Origin: Proteus terrae subsp. cibarius
GTDB lineage: Bacteria > Pseudomonadota > Gammaproteobacteria > Enterobacterales > Enterobacteriaceae
Direction of reading: 5' to 3'
Length of the DNA stretch: 64,000 nucleotides
NCBI RefSeq assembly: GCF_011045835.1
Contig: NZ_CP047349.1
Coordinates: 558,001 to 622,000, forward strand
Shown: piece by piece, positions 20,216 to 29,364 of the stretch
Position numbering within the stretch: the first letter of the stretch is position 1
Layout: every line of letters begins with the position of its first letter
Notes under the pieces: model-generated
Told to the model about the DNA's origin: nothing
Database searches by the model: none
What the model saw: only the letters and a program-made list of their open reading frames with translations
Made by a program: the position numbers and the translations under genes

Positions 20216-21013
20216 ATGAGTAGTATGTCGGCGACTTTTTCACGCCGTGGATCATTTTCTATTGGTGGGTTCACTGCCAGTATTTTATTTCATGCAACGT
20301 TAGTTGTTGTCGCTATTGGCTGGATAACATCTAAAGATGAACGCCATGGCGTTTTACCACCCGCAATGACAATGGATTTAGGTATCTATCAATTAGCTCA
20401 GGCAGAAACAAAAGATGTTCCTGTTGGGCCTGAGAAAGTGATGTCTGTTCCTGAGCCTGCAGAGACAGAGCCTGAACCTATCAAAGAAGTATTGGATTTA
20501 CCTAAAATGCCAGTTGTAGCGCAAGGCACTTATGAGCGCATTCCAGAAAAACCGAAAGTAAAGCCAGTGGTTAAACCTAAACCGGTTGCAGTAAAAGTCC
20601 CTGATGATCTTCCTGTCTCAGAAGCGCCATCAGATGTAACAAGCGCACCAGTTTCAGGCTCTAATACAAGCAGTAGTGCTCAGTTTAATAGTTTATCTTC
20701 CTCTTCTGTAAGTGGACAGATAGGATGGGAAAGCTTGATCCATAGCCATATTAATGCTTATAAACGCTATCCTCGAACAGCACTGCGCTTTAAAGCAACG
20801 GGCGTGACACAAGTTTCTATTGTGTTAAATGCAAAAGGTGAGTTATTAGATGTGAAAGTGGAAACATCATCAGGTAATCGCATTCTTGATAAAGAGGCTT
20901 TAAATACAATTAAACGCGCTTCGCCATTTCCCGCACCTGAAAGCTATCGTTTAGAAAATGGTAATGTTTCGTTTACTGCGCCTTTAAGTTTTGATTATAA
21001 ACAGAACAGTTAA
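20216..21013 (+). CDS. TonB-family energy transducer (FusB-like)
   Basis: 265-aa TonB-like protein. The start at 20216 (MSSMSATFSRRG) has GAGG upstream; 36 more codons are open but AT-rich and overlap the operator region. Layout: short cytoplasmic head, a signal-anchor helix (GGFTASILFHATLVVVAIGW), a Pro/Glu then Pro/Lys-rich spacer (residues about 75-140) for spanning the periplasm, a Ser-rich linker, and a C-terminal TonB domain (YPRTALRFKATGVTQVSIVL, GNRILDKEALNTIKRASPFP). It is divergent from the sigma gene, and its place in this locus suggests that it powers the YddB-like receptor. Fus systems carry such a dedicated TonB (FusB); the match is by layout. Confidence 0.88.
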   Translation: MSSMSATFSRRGSFSIGGFTASILFHATLVVVAIGWITSKDERHGVLPPAMTMDLGIYQLAQAETKDVPVGPEKVMSVPEPAETEPEPIKEVLDLPKMPVVAQGTYERIPEKPKVKPVVKPKPVAVKVPDDLPVSEAPSDVTSAPVSGSNTSSSAQFNSLSSSSVSGQIGWESLIHSHINAYKRYPRTALRFKATGVTQVSIVLNAKGELLDVKVETSSGNRILDKEALNTIKRASPFPAPESYRLENGNVSFTAPLSFDYKQNS

Positions 21014-21045
21014 CCAAAACGTTATGTGCTAGATCTGAAAATATA

Positions 21046-21075
21046 AAAAAAGCAGAGAATAATCTCTGCTTTTTT
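21046..21075. terminator. Bidirectional terminator between the tonB-like gene and ettA
   Basis: Stem AAAAAAGCAGAGA (21046-21058) pairs with TCTCTGCTTTTTT (21063-21075), loop ATAA. The two genes converge here. Confidence 0.9.
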
Positions 21076-21102
21076 ATTATCGAATACCGTAAATAAATTC
21101 GA

Positions 21103-22770
21103 TTATTTACTCATACGCTTGTACTTCATGCGACGAGGCTGAATAGCATCGTTACCTAATGTACGTTTTTTGTATTCTTCATATTCAGTAAAGTTACCTT
21201 CAAAGAATTCTACTTTACCTTCATCTTGGTAATCGATGATATGTGTGGCAATACGGTCAAGGAACCAACGGTCATGGGAAATAACCATCGCACAACCAGG
21301 GAACTCTAACAGGGCATTTTCTAATGCACGTAAAGTTTCAACGTCGAGGTCGTTGGTTGGTTCATCGAGCAGTAACATGTTACCGCCAACTTGTAGTAGT
21401 TTAGCAAGGTGTAAACGACCACGCTCACCACCAGAAAGTTCGCCAACACGTTTACCTTGGTCAACGCCTTTAAAGTTAAAGCGACCAACATAAGCACGAC
21501 TTGGAATTTCAAAGTTACCAATACGCATAATGTCTTGGCCACCAGAGACTTCTTCCCAAACCGTTTTACTGTCATCCATGCTGTCGCGGAACTGATCAAC
21601 AGATGCTAACTTAACAGTATCACCTAACACTAAAGTACCTGAGTCTGGTTGTTCTTGACCTGAGATCATTCTAAATAGCGTTGATTTACCCGCACCGTTA
21701 GGGCCGATAATACCGACAATAGCTCCTTTAGGAATAGAGAAGCTTAAATCATCAATCAGAACGCGATCACCATAGGATTTTGTTAGATTATTAATTTCTA
21801 ACACTTTATCCCCTAAACGTGGTCCAGGTGGAATAAAGAGTTCGCTGGTTTCATTACGTTTTTGATAATCAATGCTATTCAGTTCTTCAAAGCGAGCCAG
21901 ACGAGCCTTACCTTTTGCTTGACGACCTTTAGGGTTTTGGCGGATCCACTCAAGTTCTTTCTGAATAGATTTATGGCGAGCCGCTTCGGTTGCTGCTTCT
22001 TGCTCAAGGCGTGCGTCTTTTTGCTCTAACCATGAAGAGTAGTTACCTTCCCATGGAATACCTTCACCACGGTCAAGTTCTAAGATCCAACCCGCTACGT
22101 TATCAAGGAAGTAACGGTCGTGCGTGATTGCAACAACAGTTCCTTCATAATCGTGTAAGAAACGTTCTAACCAAGCCACAGATTCTGCGTCTAAGTGGTT
22201 AGTGGGTTCATCTAATAACAGCATATCTGGTTTTTCTAACAGAAGACGACAGATAGCGACACGTCGACGTTCACCCCCTGAAAGTTTCTCAATTTTAGCG
22301 TCCCATTCAGGTAAACGCAGTGCTTCTGCTGCACGCTCTAATTGGTTTTCAAGGTTATGACCATCATGAGATTGAATAATCGCTTCTAGTTGACCTTGTT
22401 CTTTTGCTAATTTATCGAAATCAGCATCAGGATCGGCATAAGCCGCATAAACTTCATCAAGGCGGTTTAATGCGTTTTTCAGTTCGCTGACGGCTTCTTC
22501 AACGGCTTCACGTACGGTATGTTCAGGGTTTAATTTTGGTTCTTGTGGTAAGTAACCAATTTTAATCCCTGGTTGTGGACGTGCTTCACCTTCGATATCA
22601 GTATCAATACCTGCCATGATGCGTAGTAATGTTGATTTACCGGCACCATTAAGACCAAGCACACCAATTTTCGCGCCCGGGAAGAAGCTGAGTGAAATGT
22701 TTTTAAGGATATGTCGCTTAGGTGGGACAATTTTCCCGACACGCAACATACTATAAACGTATTGAGCCAC
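21103..22770 (-). CDS. ettA: EttA, energy-dependent translational throttle protein (ABC-F)
   Basis: 555-aa soluble ABC-F ATPase that binds the ribosomal E site and gates entry into elongation according to the ATP/ADP ratio. It has two ABC domains with no membrane part. The first has Walker A GLNGAGKST, signature LSGGERRR and Walker B MLLLDEPTNHLD; the second has GPNGAGKST, LSGGERGR and MLLLDEPTNDLD. Between them is the charged P-site-tRNA-interaction segment (residues about 240-300, RQNPKGRQAKGKARLARF). It is divergent from slt, the same neighbour as in E. coli (yjjK-slt). Confidence 0.97.
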   Translation of the reverse strand: MAQYVYSMLRVGKIVPPKRHILKNISLSFFPGAKIGVLGLNGAGKSTLLRIMAGIDTDIEGEARPQPGIKIGYLPQEPKLNPEHTVREAVEEAVSELKNALNRLDEVYAAYADPDADFDKLAKEQGQLEAIIQSHDGHNLENQLERAAEALRLPEWDAKIEKLSGGERRRVAICRLLLEKPDMLLLDEPTNHLDAESVAWLERFLHDYEGTVVAITHDRYFLDNVAGWILELDRGEGIPWEGNYSSWLEQKDARLEQEAATEAARHKSIQKELEWIRQNPKGRQAKGKARLARFEELNSIDYQKRNETSELFIPPGPRLGDKVLEINNLTKSYGDRVLIDDLSFSIPKGAIVGIIGPNGAGKSTLFRMISGQEQPDSGTLVLGDTVKLASVDQFRDSMDDSKTVWEEVSGGQDIMRIGNFEIPSRAYVGRFNFKGVDQGKRVGELSGGERGRLHLAKLLQVGGNMLLLDEPTNDLDVETLRALENALLEFPGCAMVISHDRWFLDRIATHIIDYQDEGKVEFFEGNFTEYEEYKKRTLGNDAIQPRRMKYKRMSK

Positions 22771-23111
22771 TATAATTACCCTTTGATTATAAAAGAGGTT
22801 TTATCTGAGGTGTCACTTTTCGCGCTAAAAACAAATTTTTTGTGATTAAGCTACGTGTTTATGGCACCAAAATGAACAATAGCAAAGTCAATGTCAGTAT
22901 TTGCCAAAGACCCGAAAATGATGAAAGTCGCCAGTATACCCGATTTATAAAAGAAAACCTTAGTCAAAAGAGAGGTTTTTATCTACCTTTCCTACTTCCT
23001 CTGAAAGTAATGAAAATTTCTCTTAAATAAGGGAACTTACATTGTTAATGATTATCATATTAGCTAATGTATTCAGTCTTTGGTGGTTCTATTTGAAGTG
23101 GGAGAAATTAC
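22771..23111. promoter_or_regulatory. Intergenic region ettA-slt with a strong Fur-box-like site
   Basis: 341 bp without a credible gene; a 62-codon frame at 22842-23030 has no family resemblance or ribosome site. At 23044-23062 the sequence GTTAATGATTATCATATTA matches the 19-bp Fur consensus at 14 positions and is centred on the palindrome ATGATTATCAT. It lies about 50 bp before the slt start, a position suited to repression of slt. Confidence 0.55.
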
Positions 23112-25031
23112 GTGGTGAAGCAAACATGGTCATTAGCAGTAGCAATAGGCGCATTGTGTTTTTCTACATGGACACAAGCAGATTCATTAAGTGAACAACG
23201 TGTTCGTTATCAAGAAATTAAAGCTGCATGGGATCTTAAAAAAACAGATGAAGTAGAAAAATTACTCCCAACATTGCAAAGCTACCCACTTTATCCCTAT
23301 TTGGAATACCGTCAAATTACGGACAATCTTGATGTGATTGCACCAGCTGTAGTCACTGAATTTGTAGCTAAATATCCTACATTACCACCAGCAAAAGCAC
23401 TTCCCTCTCTATTTGTAAATGAATTAGCAAAACGCCAAGAGTGGCAAAACTTACTGACTTTTAGCCCAAATCCACCTAACCCTAAGGCTGCAAGATGTAA
23501 TTATTATTATGCAAAATGGGCAACAGGCGATATTCAAACCGCGTGGGTAGGTGCTAAAGAAGCATGGCTAAATGGCACCTCAATGCCATCAAGTTGCGAT
23601 CCTCTTTTTGATGAATGGCAAAAGGCGAATCAATTAACGCCAGAATTAGTATTAGAGCGAATTAACTTAGCGATTAAAAATGGTAATACGGGACTTGCTG
23701 CTTACTTGGCACGGCGTCTTCCTCAGAATTATCAAACCATTAGCGATGCCTTGGTTGAATTACAAGACTATCCAAACTTAGTGGGGCGCTATGCAACCGC
23801 TCTTTCACCGACAGATTTTTCTCGCTCAATCATACAATCTGCATTTTCTCGTTGGGCAAGAAAAGACGCAGATGCAGCTCGAGCACAAATTGATAATATC
23901 GCACATGCCCAAAAAATGACGGCAAGTGAACGCCAATTAATGCGTGATACCGTAGCATGGCAATATATGCCTTACGCAACACCAGAGCAGGTAAAATGGC
24001 GTGATAGCGTTATTCAAGACACTGCATCTGATACATTGCGTGAGCGTCGAGTACGACTAGCATTAAGCCAAAACCAACCAACTGAATTGGCATTGTGGTT
24101 AGAAAGACTCTCACCTGAAAGTAAAAATAAGGAAGAGTGGCGTTATTGGCGTGCAATGGTGTTGCAATCACAAGGTAAAAACAGTGAAGCACAAGCTATT
24201 CTAGAAGCGCTGACACAAAATCGTGGTTTTTACCCTATGGTTGCAGCGACCAAATTAGGTAAGCCTTATGTGATGGTGATAGATAAGGCGCCAAGTGTTT
24301 CACCAAGTATTCCGAATCAGCTAGAAGTACAGCGCGTTCGTGAGCTAATGTATTGGCAAATGGACAACTTAGCGCGATCAGAGTGGGCAAACTATGTTGC
24401 TTCACAACCAGCGCAAATACAGGCTGAATTAGCGCGTTATGCGTATGAGCAAAAATGGGCTGATTTAGCAGTACAGGCCACGATCACAGGGAAAATGTGG
24501 GATCATCTAGAAGAACGTTTCCCTCTTGCTTGGAAAAATGAGTTTGAGCAATACACGAAAGATAAATCGATAGACCGTAATTATGCGATGGCAATTGCTC
24601 GTCAAGAAAGTGCGTGGAACCCACAAGCACGCTCTTCAGCGGGTGCAACAGGTTTAATGCAGGTAATGCCAAAAACGGCCGAATTTACGGTAAAACAAGC
24701 GGGTATTACGGGTTATGTCAGTAGTGCTCAGTTAACAAATCCTGTGAAGAATATTGAGATTGGTACGGCTTATCTTGATTCTGTCTATCAACGTTTTAAT
24801 CAAAATCGTATTTTAGCAAGTGCCGCATATAATGCAGGGCCTGCGCGCGTTGATCGTTGGTTATCTGATGCAAATGGTCAATTAGATGCGATAGCGTTTG
24901 TTGAAAGTATTCCTTTTGCTGAAACGCGAGGTTATGTCAAAAATGTACTCTCTTTTGCTGTTTTCTATAGTTATTTTGCGGGTGAACAGCAGCCTGTACT
25001 GACTGAAAATGAGTGGAATAGTCGTTATTAA
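23112..25031 (+). CDS. slt: Slt, soluble lytic murein transglycosylase
   Basis: Periplasmic muramidase-like enzyme that cleaves peptidoglycan with formation of 1,6-anhydromuropeptides. The start is GTG at 23112, preceded by GGGAGAAA at good spacing; it gives a signal peptide ending in TWTQA before DSLSEQR. The 639 aa are close to E. coli Slt70. A large helical, superhelical U and L domain fills residues 25-460. The C-terminal lysozyme-like domain contains the catalytic Glu in AIARQESAWNP, followed by SSAGATGLMQVMPKTA, and AAYNAGPARVDRW. trpR follows about 100 bp downstream, as in E. coli. Confidence 0.95.
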   Translation: MVKQTWSLAVAIGALCFSTWTQADSLSEQRVRYQEIKAAWDLKKTDEVEKLLPTLQSYPLYPYLEYRQITDNLDVIAPAVVTEFVAKYPTLPPAKALPSLFVNELAKRQEWQNLLTFSPNPPNPKAARCNYYYAKWATGDIQTAWVGAKEAWLNGTSMPSSCDPLFDEWQKANQLTPELVLERINLAIKNGNTGLAAYLARRLPQNYQTISDALVELQDYPNLVGRYATALSPTDFSRSIIQSAFSRWARKDADAARAQIDNIAHAQKMTASERQLMRDTVAWQYMPYATPEQVKWRDSVIQDTASDTLRERRVRLALSQNQPTELALWLERLSPESKNKEEWRYWRAMVLQSQGKNSEAQAILEALTQNRGFYPMVAATKLGKPYVMVIDKAPSVSPSIPNQLEVQRVRELMYWQMDNLARSEWANYVASQPAQIQAELARYAYEQKWADLAVQATITGKMWDHLEERFPLAWKNEFEQYTKDKSIDRNYAMAIARQESAWNPQARSSAGATGLMQVMPKTAEFTVKQAGITGYVSSAQLTNPVKNIEIGTAYLDSVYQRFNQNRILASAAYNAGPARVDRWLSDANGQLDAIAFVESIPFAETRGYVKNVLSFAVFYSYFAGEQQPVLTENEWNSRY

Positions 25032-25064
25032 AAGATAATAACGCGGATTTATCGTCGGAGCCTC

Positions 25065-25111
25065 TTTGTACATTAGCAAAGTATGTTATATTGTGTACTA
25101 GTTAATGAGTG
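25065..25111 (+). promoter_or_regulatory. trpR promoter with trp operator
   Basis: A TATATT -10 element (25087-25092) with a TTTGTA -35-like element at 25065-25070 is followed by GTACTAGTTAATGAGTG at 25095-25111. This matches the first half of the trp operator consensus (GTACTAGTTAACTAGTAC) almost exactly and the second half partly. TrpR would therefore repress its own gene, as in E. coli. Confidence 0.7.
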
Positions 25112-25132
25112 TGGCAAAAAGAGGTTCCCACG

Positions 25133-25444
25133 ATGCAAGATCCTGCATTATCACCTGAAGAGAATGAGCACTGGCTAAGATTTGTTGCGTTATTACAACA
25201 TGCTTTTGAGCAAGATGTGCAATTTCCTATTTTACAACTTTTAATGACACCCGATGAACGTAGTGCTTTGGCAACGCGAGTTCGCATTGTGCAAGAGCTA
25301 ATGCGAGGCGATTTAAGTCAACGTGAGTTAAAAGAAGAGTTAGGCGTTGGTATTGCCACCATCACTAGAGGCTCTAATAGTTTAAAAACAGCGCCACATG
25401 ACGTGAAATTATGGCTTGAAAAAGAGCTAATGACAAAAAAATAG
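25133..25444 (+). CDS. trpR: TrpR, trp operon repressor
   Basis: 103-aa tryptophan-dependent repressor of trp, aroH-type and mtr-type genes. The start at 25133 ([14 protein letters not shown]) has GAGG upstream; a GTG eight codons earlier lies in the operator and is less likely. The tryptophan-binding and helix-turn-helix core is unmistakable: [50 protein letters not shown] terminator hairpin follows. Confidence 0.97.
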   Translation: MQDPALSPEENEHWLRFVALLQHAFEQDVQFPILQLLMTPDERSALATRVRIVQELMRGDLSQRELKEELGVGIATITRGSNSLKTAPHDVKLWLEKELMTKK

Positions 25445-25474
25445 TCGCGTTGTTATGATATGAACTAGAGTGAT

Positions 25475-25512
25475 AAAAAAGCCATTTAATTATTTGATTA
25501 AATGGCTTTTTT
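25475..25512. terminator. Bidirectional terminator between trpR and yjjX
   Basis: A 16-bp perfect stem, AAAAAAGCCATTTAAT (25475-25490) with ATTAAATGGCTTTTTT (25497-25512), 6-nt loop. Confidence 0.92.
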
Positions 25513-25567
25513 TGTTTCTTATTTATCTAAAAGCTGATTTATCTAAAAAAACGTATCAGATTAATTA

Positions 25568-26104
25568 TTAATCTTCTTTTTGATTGAGTTCTTTATAGAT
25601 ATCATGAGTGACGGGCACTAATGCCAGCACTAATGCTTGTTGATACACAGAAGTACGACTGAGTAGGCCATCAGTAAAATAACCAATCGCACCACCGCGC
25701 TGTTTAATATTGTCAATCTTTGTTAAGAAAGCCATTTCATCGCCAAGCTCGCGACCTTCACGGATCCCTTTTAAGATCTGTTCTGGTAGCATAAGGCTTG
25801 CAGAGCGTGATTCTCCACGAATTTGACCATGTTCGACAACAATCCAAGCAAAGGTCATATCATCTTCAATACCGGCTTCGACGCCAACCCAAAAATCAGC
25901 TTCAGGGCGAACTTGACGAGCCGCCATCACACGTTGACGTGCGCCAGTTCTCGTTTCTGTATTTCCGATAGGTTGCTGTGGAACACGACTATCGACATTA
26001 ATATCTTCAATATCAAAGGTATCTTTACCGAATACTTGCTCAAAGGCGAGTTTTATCGCGTTGATTTTTGCTGGATTCGTAGTGGCTGCAATGACATGAT
26101 ACAT
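25568..26104 (-). CDS. yjjX: YjjX, inosine/xanthosine triphosphatase
   Basis: 178-aa house-cleaning NTPase that hydrolyses ITP and XTP so that deaminated purines are not built into nucleic acids. Family motifs: an N-terminal [51 protein letters not shown], and [14 protein letters not shown]. It is convergent with trpR and divergent from gpmB, the same order as in E. coli (trpR-yjjX-gpmB-rob). Confidence 0.93.
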   Translation of the reverse strand: MYHVIAATTNPAKINAIKLAFEQVFGKDTFDIEDINVDSRVPQQPIGNTETRTGARQRVMAARQVRPEADFWVGVEAGIEDDMTFAWIVVEHGQIRGESRSASLMLPEQILKGIREGRELGDEMAFLTKIDNIKQRGGAIGYFTDGLLSRTSVYQQALVLALVPVTHDIYKELNQKED

Positions 26105-26155
26105 AATGAATTAATCATCCTTTGAAAAATTAGAGCAGTATAACGGAAAAAATGT

Positions 26156-26803
26156 ATGTTACAGGTCTATCTTGTTCGCCACGGTGAAACTGAATGGAAC
26201 GTGGCGAGACGTATTCAAGGGCAATCTGATAGCCCACTAACTGCAAATGGTGTGCGTCAAGCACAGCAAGTTGCTGAAAAAGTAAAATCAGCAGGCATTA
26301 CCCACATTATCTCAAGCGATCTTGGCCGCACTCGTCAAACGGCAGAAATCATTGCACAAGCCTGTGGCTGTGAAGTGATAACTGACCCACGTTTACGTGA
26401 ACTCAATATGGGCGTTCTTGAACAGCGAGAGATCGCAACATTAAAGACACAAGAAGAGGCTTGGCGCAAGAGTTTGATTGATGGTACACCTGATGGACGA
26501 ATTCCCCAAGGAGAATCAATGGTAGAATTAGCAAGTCGTATGCAGGCTGCGCTAAATCAATGTCTTGATTTACCCGAAAATAGCCGTCCTCTCTTAGTCA
26601 GTCATGGTATTGCTTTAGGGTGCTTACTGAGCACAGTGTTGGGATTACCTGCATATGCAGAACGCCGTTTAAGATTGCGTAATTGCTCGATTTCACGTGT
26701 TGACTATCAAAATAGCCCTTGGCTTGCCAATGGTTGGGTGATTGAAACGGCAGGTGATGTAAGTCATCTTACTGATACTGCACTAGATGAAGTTCAGCGC
26801 TAA
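26156..26803 (+). CDS. gpmB: GpmB-like histidine phosphatase (phosphoglycerate mutase family)
   Basis: 215-aa histidine-phosphatase superfamily protein, historically called phosphoglycerate mutase 2; physiological mutase activity of GpmB is doubtful, and phosphatase activity is more likely. The catalytic RHGETEWN lies at residues 8-15, the second Arg in SDLGRTRQTAE, the acid in ELNMGVLEQRE, and the second His in LLVSHGIALGCLL. The length equals E. coli GpmB. It converges with rob at a strong hairpin. Confidence 0.93.
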   Translation: MLQVYLVRHGETEWNVARRIQGQSDSPLTANGVRQAQQVAEKVKSAGITHIISSDLGRTRQTAEIIAQACGCEVITDPRLRELNMGVLEQREIATLKTQEEAWRKSLIDGTPDGRIPQGESMVELASRMQAALNQCLDLPENSRPLLVSHGIALGCLLSTVLGLPAYAERRLRLRNCSISRVDYQNSPWLANGWVIETAGDVSHLTDTALDEVQR

Positions 26804-26808
26804 AAAAT

Positions 26809-26844
26809 AAAAGCTCTCTTTTTTATATCACAAAGAGAGCTTTT
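26809..26844. terminator. Bidirectional terminator between gpmB and rob
   Basis: Stem AAAAGCTCTCTTT (26809-26821) pairs with AAAGAGAGCTTTT (26832-26844); both genes end within a few bases of it. Confidence 0.92.
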
Positions 26845-26846
26845 TA

Positions 26847-27755
26847 TTATGCGTTTACATCTTCGCGTTTAATGGGAATGTAATATTCAAAACGTTCGAT
26901 ATGATCTTGTGGCTCAGTCACCATCTCATTGCTGTAACGCACATTTTTAAGATAGTATTTTTCAACGTCATAGCCTTTACGGCGTGTTAATCCCATATTG
27001 GGTAAACAGACACCATAAATTAGGAATAAAAACTCCTGCATTGCGCCTCGTTTCGCCTCACCTTCAAAATCAAAGCGAATATAATCACCGCCAGCGAGAG
27101 AGACTTCATTTGCTGCATCATCATCAATAAACGTTGCGTAATCTGGCTCAACGGCAGTTGTATAAAGTACGCGTTGTTCGTCTTCATGCTCATCGCTATG
27201 TTGGGCGTGATGAAGCCCATACACTTGATGAGGAACGGCGCTTATCTTACTCATATAGTAGCGCCAGAAGGTTTGACGCATGTTAGAGCAGGCTTCAGCC
27301 CATTGCTCAAGGGTATGGCTGCAAGTTTGCTCAATACCAATTAATTTCTTCTCAGATAGCGTTACAAATTCCCATTTAGGTAAATTTTGAGGATCTAAGG
27401 TAATTGGTGGACAGATTCCTACCGCACACCATTCATCAGAACGGCGATAAAGAGCGGGTGTTCTATCAAATTGCTTTTTAAAAGCACGGGTAAAAGTCTG
27501 TTGAGAATCAAAACGATATTGCAAAGCAATGTCTAAAATAGGGCGGCTCGTTAAACGTAATGCAACGGCTGCACGAGATAGACGCCTTGAACGAATATAA
27601 GAACCAATCGCTTGTCCTGTAACTTCTTTAAACATGCGTTGTAGATGCCACTTGGAGTAACCCGCTTTAGTTGCGACATTATCGAGGGATAATGGCTTAT
27701 CTAGGTTACTATCAAGCCAAGCGAGCAAATCACGTATGATGTTGGTTTGATCCAT
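26847..27755 (-). CDS. rob: Rob, AraC/XylS-family stress regulator
   Basis: 302-aa transcription factor related to MarA and SoxS, activating drug-efflux and stress genes. The N-terminal AraC domain (residues 1-105) has two helix-turn-helices (LDNVATKAGYSKWHLQRMFK and ILDIALQYRFDSQQTFTRAF, KKQFDRTPALYRR). The C-terminal GyrI-like ligand domain holds LTRRKGYDVEKYY and ends YYIPIKRED. It is slightly longer than E. coli Rob (289 aa), with extra residues in the ligand domain. Its place between gpmB and creA is conserved. Confidence 0.94.
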   Translation of the reverse strand: MDQTNIIRDLLAWLDSNLDKPLSLDNVATKAGYSKWHLQRMFKEVTGQAIGSYIRSRRLSRAAVALRLTSRPILDIALQYRFDSQQTFTRAFKKQFDRTPALYRRSDEWCAVGICPPITLDPQNLPKWEFVTLSEKKLIGIEQTCSHTLEQWAEACSNMRQTFWRYYMSKISAVPHQVYGLHHAQHSDEHEDEQRVLYTTAVEPDYATFIDDDAANEVSLAGGDYIRFDFEGEAKRGAMQEFLFLIYGVCLPNMGLTRRKGYDVEKYYLKNVRYSNEMVTEPQDHIERFEYYIPIKREDVNA

Positions 27756-27958
27756 ACATCTCCCTTAGTCATATTCGTTTATTTATTGCAGTAGATGGTA
27801 AATAGCCTGAACATCTATAACAAGTTATATTGTTAGACAATCGTAAAATATAGTCTTTTTCATCGACTAATGTACACAAATTCTTCTATCAGTTAGTAAT
27901 GGATTGTTTTATTCTAGACGGAATTATTTTCTCATCTTTTCAATGGAACAAGGTAAAT

Positions 27959-28435
27959 ATGTTAAATTTCAAAAAGATGCTAGCAGTATCTATCTTACTC
28001 CCTTTTTCTTTGATGGCAAAAGCAGAAGAAATTGGCTACGTGGATACTGTATTTAAGTTTTTTGGCGCTAACCATAAAATTGTGATTGAAGCATTTGATG
28101 ATCCTGAAGTTAAAAATGTCACATGTTATTTAAGCCGAGCAAAAACTGGGGGTATTTCAGGAAGTTTAGGTCTTGCTGAAGATACTGCTGATGCGGCTAT
28201 CTCTTGCCAGCAAGTAGGACCTATCGAACTCAGTGAAAAGGTTATTAAAGGGAAAAATAATGGCGATGTTGTTTTCCAGAAAAGAACATCACTTGTATTT
28301 AAAAAGCTTCAAGTTGTGCGTTTTTACGATAAACAGCGCCACGCTCTGGTTTATCTGACTTACTCAGATAAAGTCATTGATGGCTCGCCAAAAAATGCGA
28401 TTAGTGCAGTACCTATTATGCCGTGGAAAGAGTGA
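27959..28435 (+). CDS. creA: CreA family protein
   Basis: 158-aa secreted protein of the CreA family, function unknown. The start at 27959 has AAGG upstream and gives a signal peptide ([10 protein letters not shown] ... LMAKA) ending just before [14 protein letters not shown]. Conserved stretches include [40 protein letters not shown] with the Cys pair, and [14 protein letters not shown]. In E. coli creA heads creABCD; here no creB, creC or creD follows, and arcA comes next. Confidence 0.93.
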   Translation: MLNFKKMLAVSILLPFSLMAKAEEIGYVDTVFKFFGANHKIVIEAFDDPEVKNVTCYLSRAKTGGISGSLGLAEDTADAAISCQQVGPIELSEKVIKGKNNGDVVFQKRTSLVFKKLQVVRFYDKQRHALVYLTYSDKVIDGSPKNAISAVPIMPWKE

Positions 28436-28586
28436 TTTTTATTTGCTAAAGAAATTAATGGTTAATAAAATTAATACGAATAAGGTTTAAAATATTTTTT
28501 AAAAAGAAGTTATATTTTTTTTCAAAACAGTTGCTGAGATCAATTTTCACCTTTTGTTATTTTATTAACTCTTCTTTAGATAAAAG

Positions 28587-28617
28587 AAAACCCCCGAATA
28601 TCATTCAGGGGTTTTTT
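28587..28617. terminator. Terminator between creA and arcA
   Basis: AAAACCCCCGAAT (28587-28599) pairs with ATTCAGGGGTTTT (28603-28615) with one internal mismatch, followed by further T. The genes converge here. Confidence 0.88.
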
Positions 28618-28647
28618 ATTTAGTTAAGTGCTTGAGGTTGGATCAAA

Positions 28648-29364
28648 TCACTCGTCTAAATCACCACAGAAGCGATAACCTTCACCATGAATTGTTGCAA
28701 TGATTTCTGGTGTATCTGGTGTTGATTCAAAATGCTTACGAATACGACGGATGGTTACGTCAACAGTACGATCATGAGGTTTCAGTTCACGGCCTGTCAT
28801 TTTCTTCAGTAATTCTGCACGAGTTTGGATTTTTCCTGGGTTCTCGCAGAAATGTAGCATCGCACGAAATTCACTGCGTGGTAATTTATATTGTTCACCA
28901 GCAGGGCTGATTAGTGAGCGACTGTTAATATCAAGCTCCCAACCATTGAATTTATAGCTTTCAACTAAACGACGTTCTTCCGTGCCATTAACTAAATTCA
29001 TGGTACGTGACAGTAAGTTACGTGCACGAATCGTTAATTCACGAGGGTTAAATGGTTTAGTAATGTAATCATCGGCACCAATTTCTAGGCCTAAGATTTT
29101 ATCCACTTCATTATCACGACCTGTTAGGAACATTAATGCAACACTTGCCTGTTCACGTAACTCACGAGCAAGTAATAGCCCATTTTTACCAGGAAGATTA
29201 ATGTCCATAATGACCAGATTAATATCATGATCAGATAGAACATTGTGCATTTCGTTGCCATCAGTGGCTTCGTGTACGATATACCCTTCAGCTTCGAATA
29301 TGCTTTTCAGGGTATTACGAGTAACAACTTCGTCTTCAACAATCAGAATGTGCGGGGTTTGCAT
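28648..29364 (-). CDS. arcA: ArcA, aerobic respiration control response regulator
   Basis: 238-aa OmpR-class response regulator phosphorylated by ArcB under low oxygen, repressing respiratory genes. The receiver has the acidic pair in ILIVEDEVV, the phospho-acceptor Asp in [14 protein letters not shown], the Thr in [14 protein letters not shown] and Lys in [13 protein letters not shown]. The C-terminal winged helix contains [20 protein letters not shown] and [11 protein letters not shown] long upstream leader with an FNR-type site is present. Confidence 0.97.
   Translation of the reverse strand: MQTPHILIVEDEVVTRNTLKSIFEAEGYIVHEATDGNEMHNVLSDHDINLVIMDINLPGKNGLLLARELREQASVALMFLTGRDNEVDKILGLEIGADDYITKPFNPRELTIRARNLLSRTMNLVNGTEERRLVESYKFNGWELDINSRSLISPAGEQYKLPRSEFRAMLHFCENPGKIQTRAELLKKMTGRELKPHDRTVDVTIRRIRKHFESTPDTPEIIATIHGEGYRFCGDLDE

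Noticed and set aside
22842..23030. 62-codon frame between ettA and slt
   Set aside because: No ribosome site, no recognisable family, ends before the Fur-like site; composition is that of spacer DNA.
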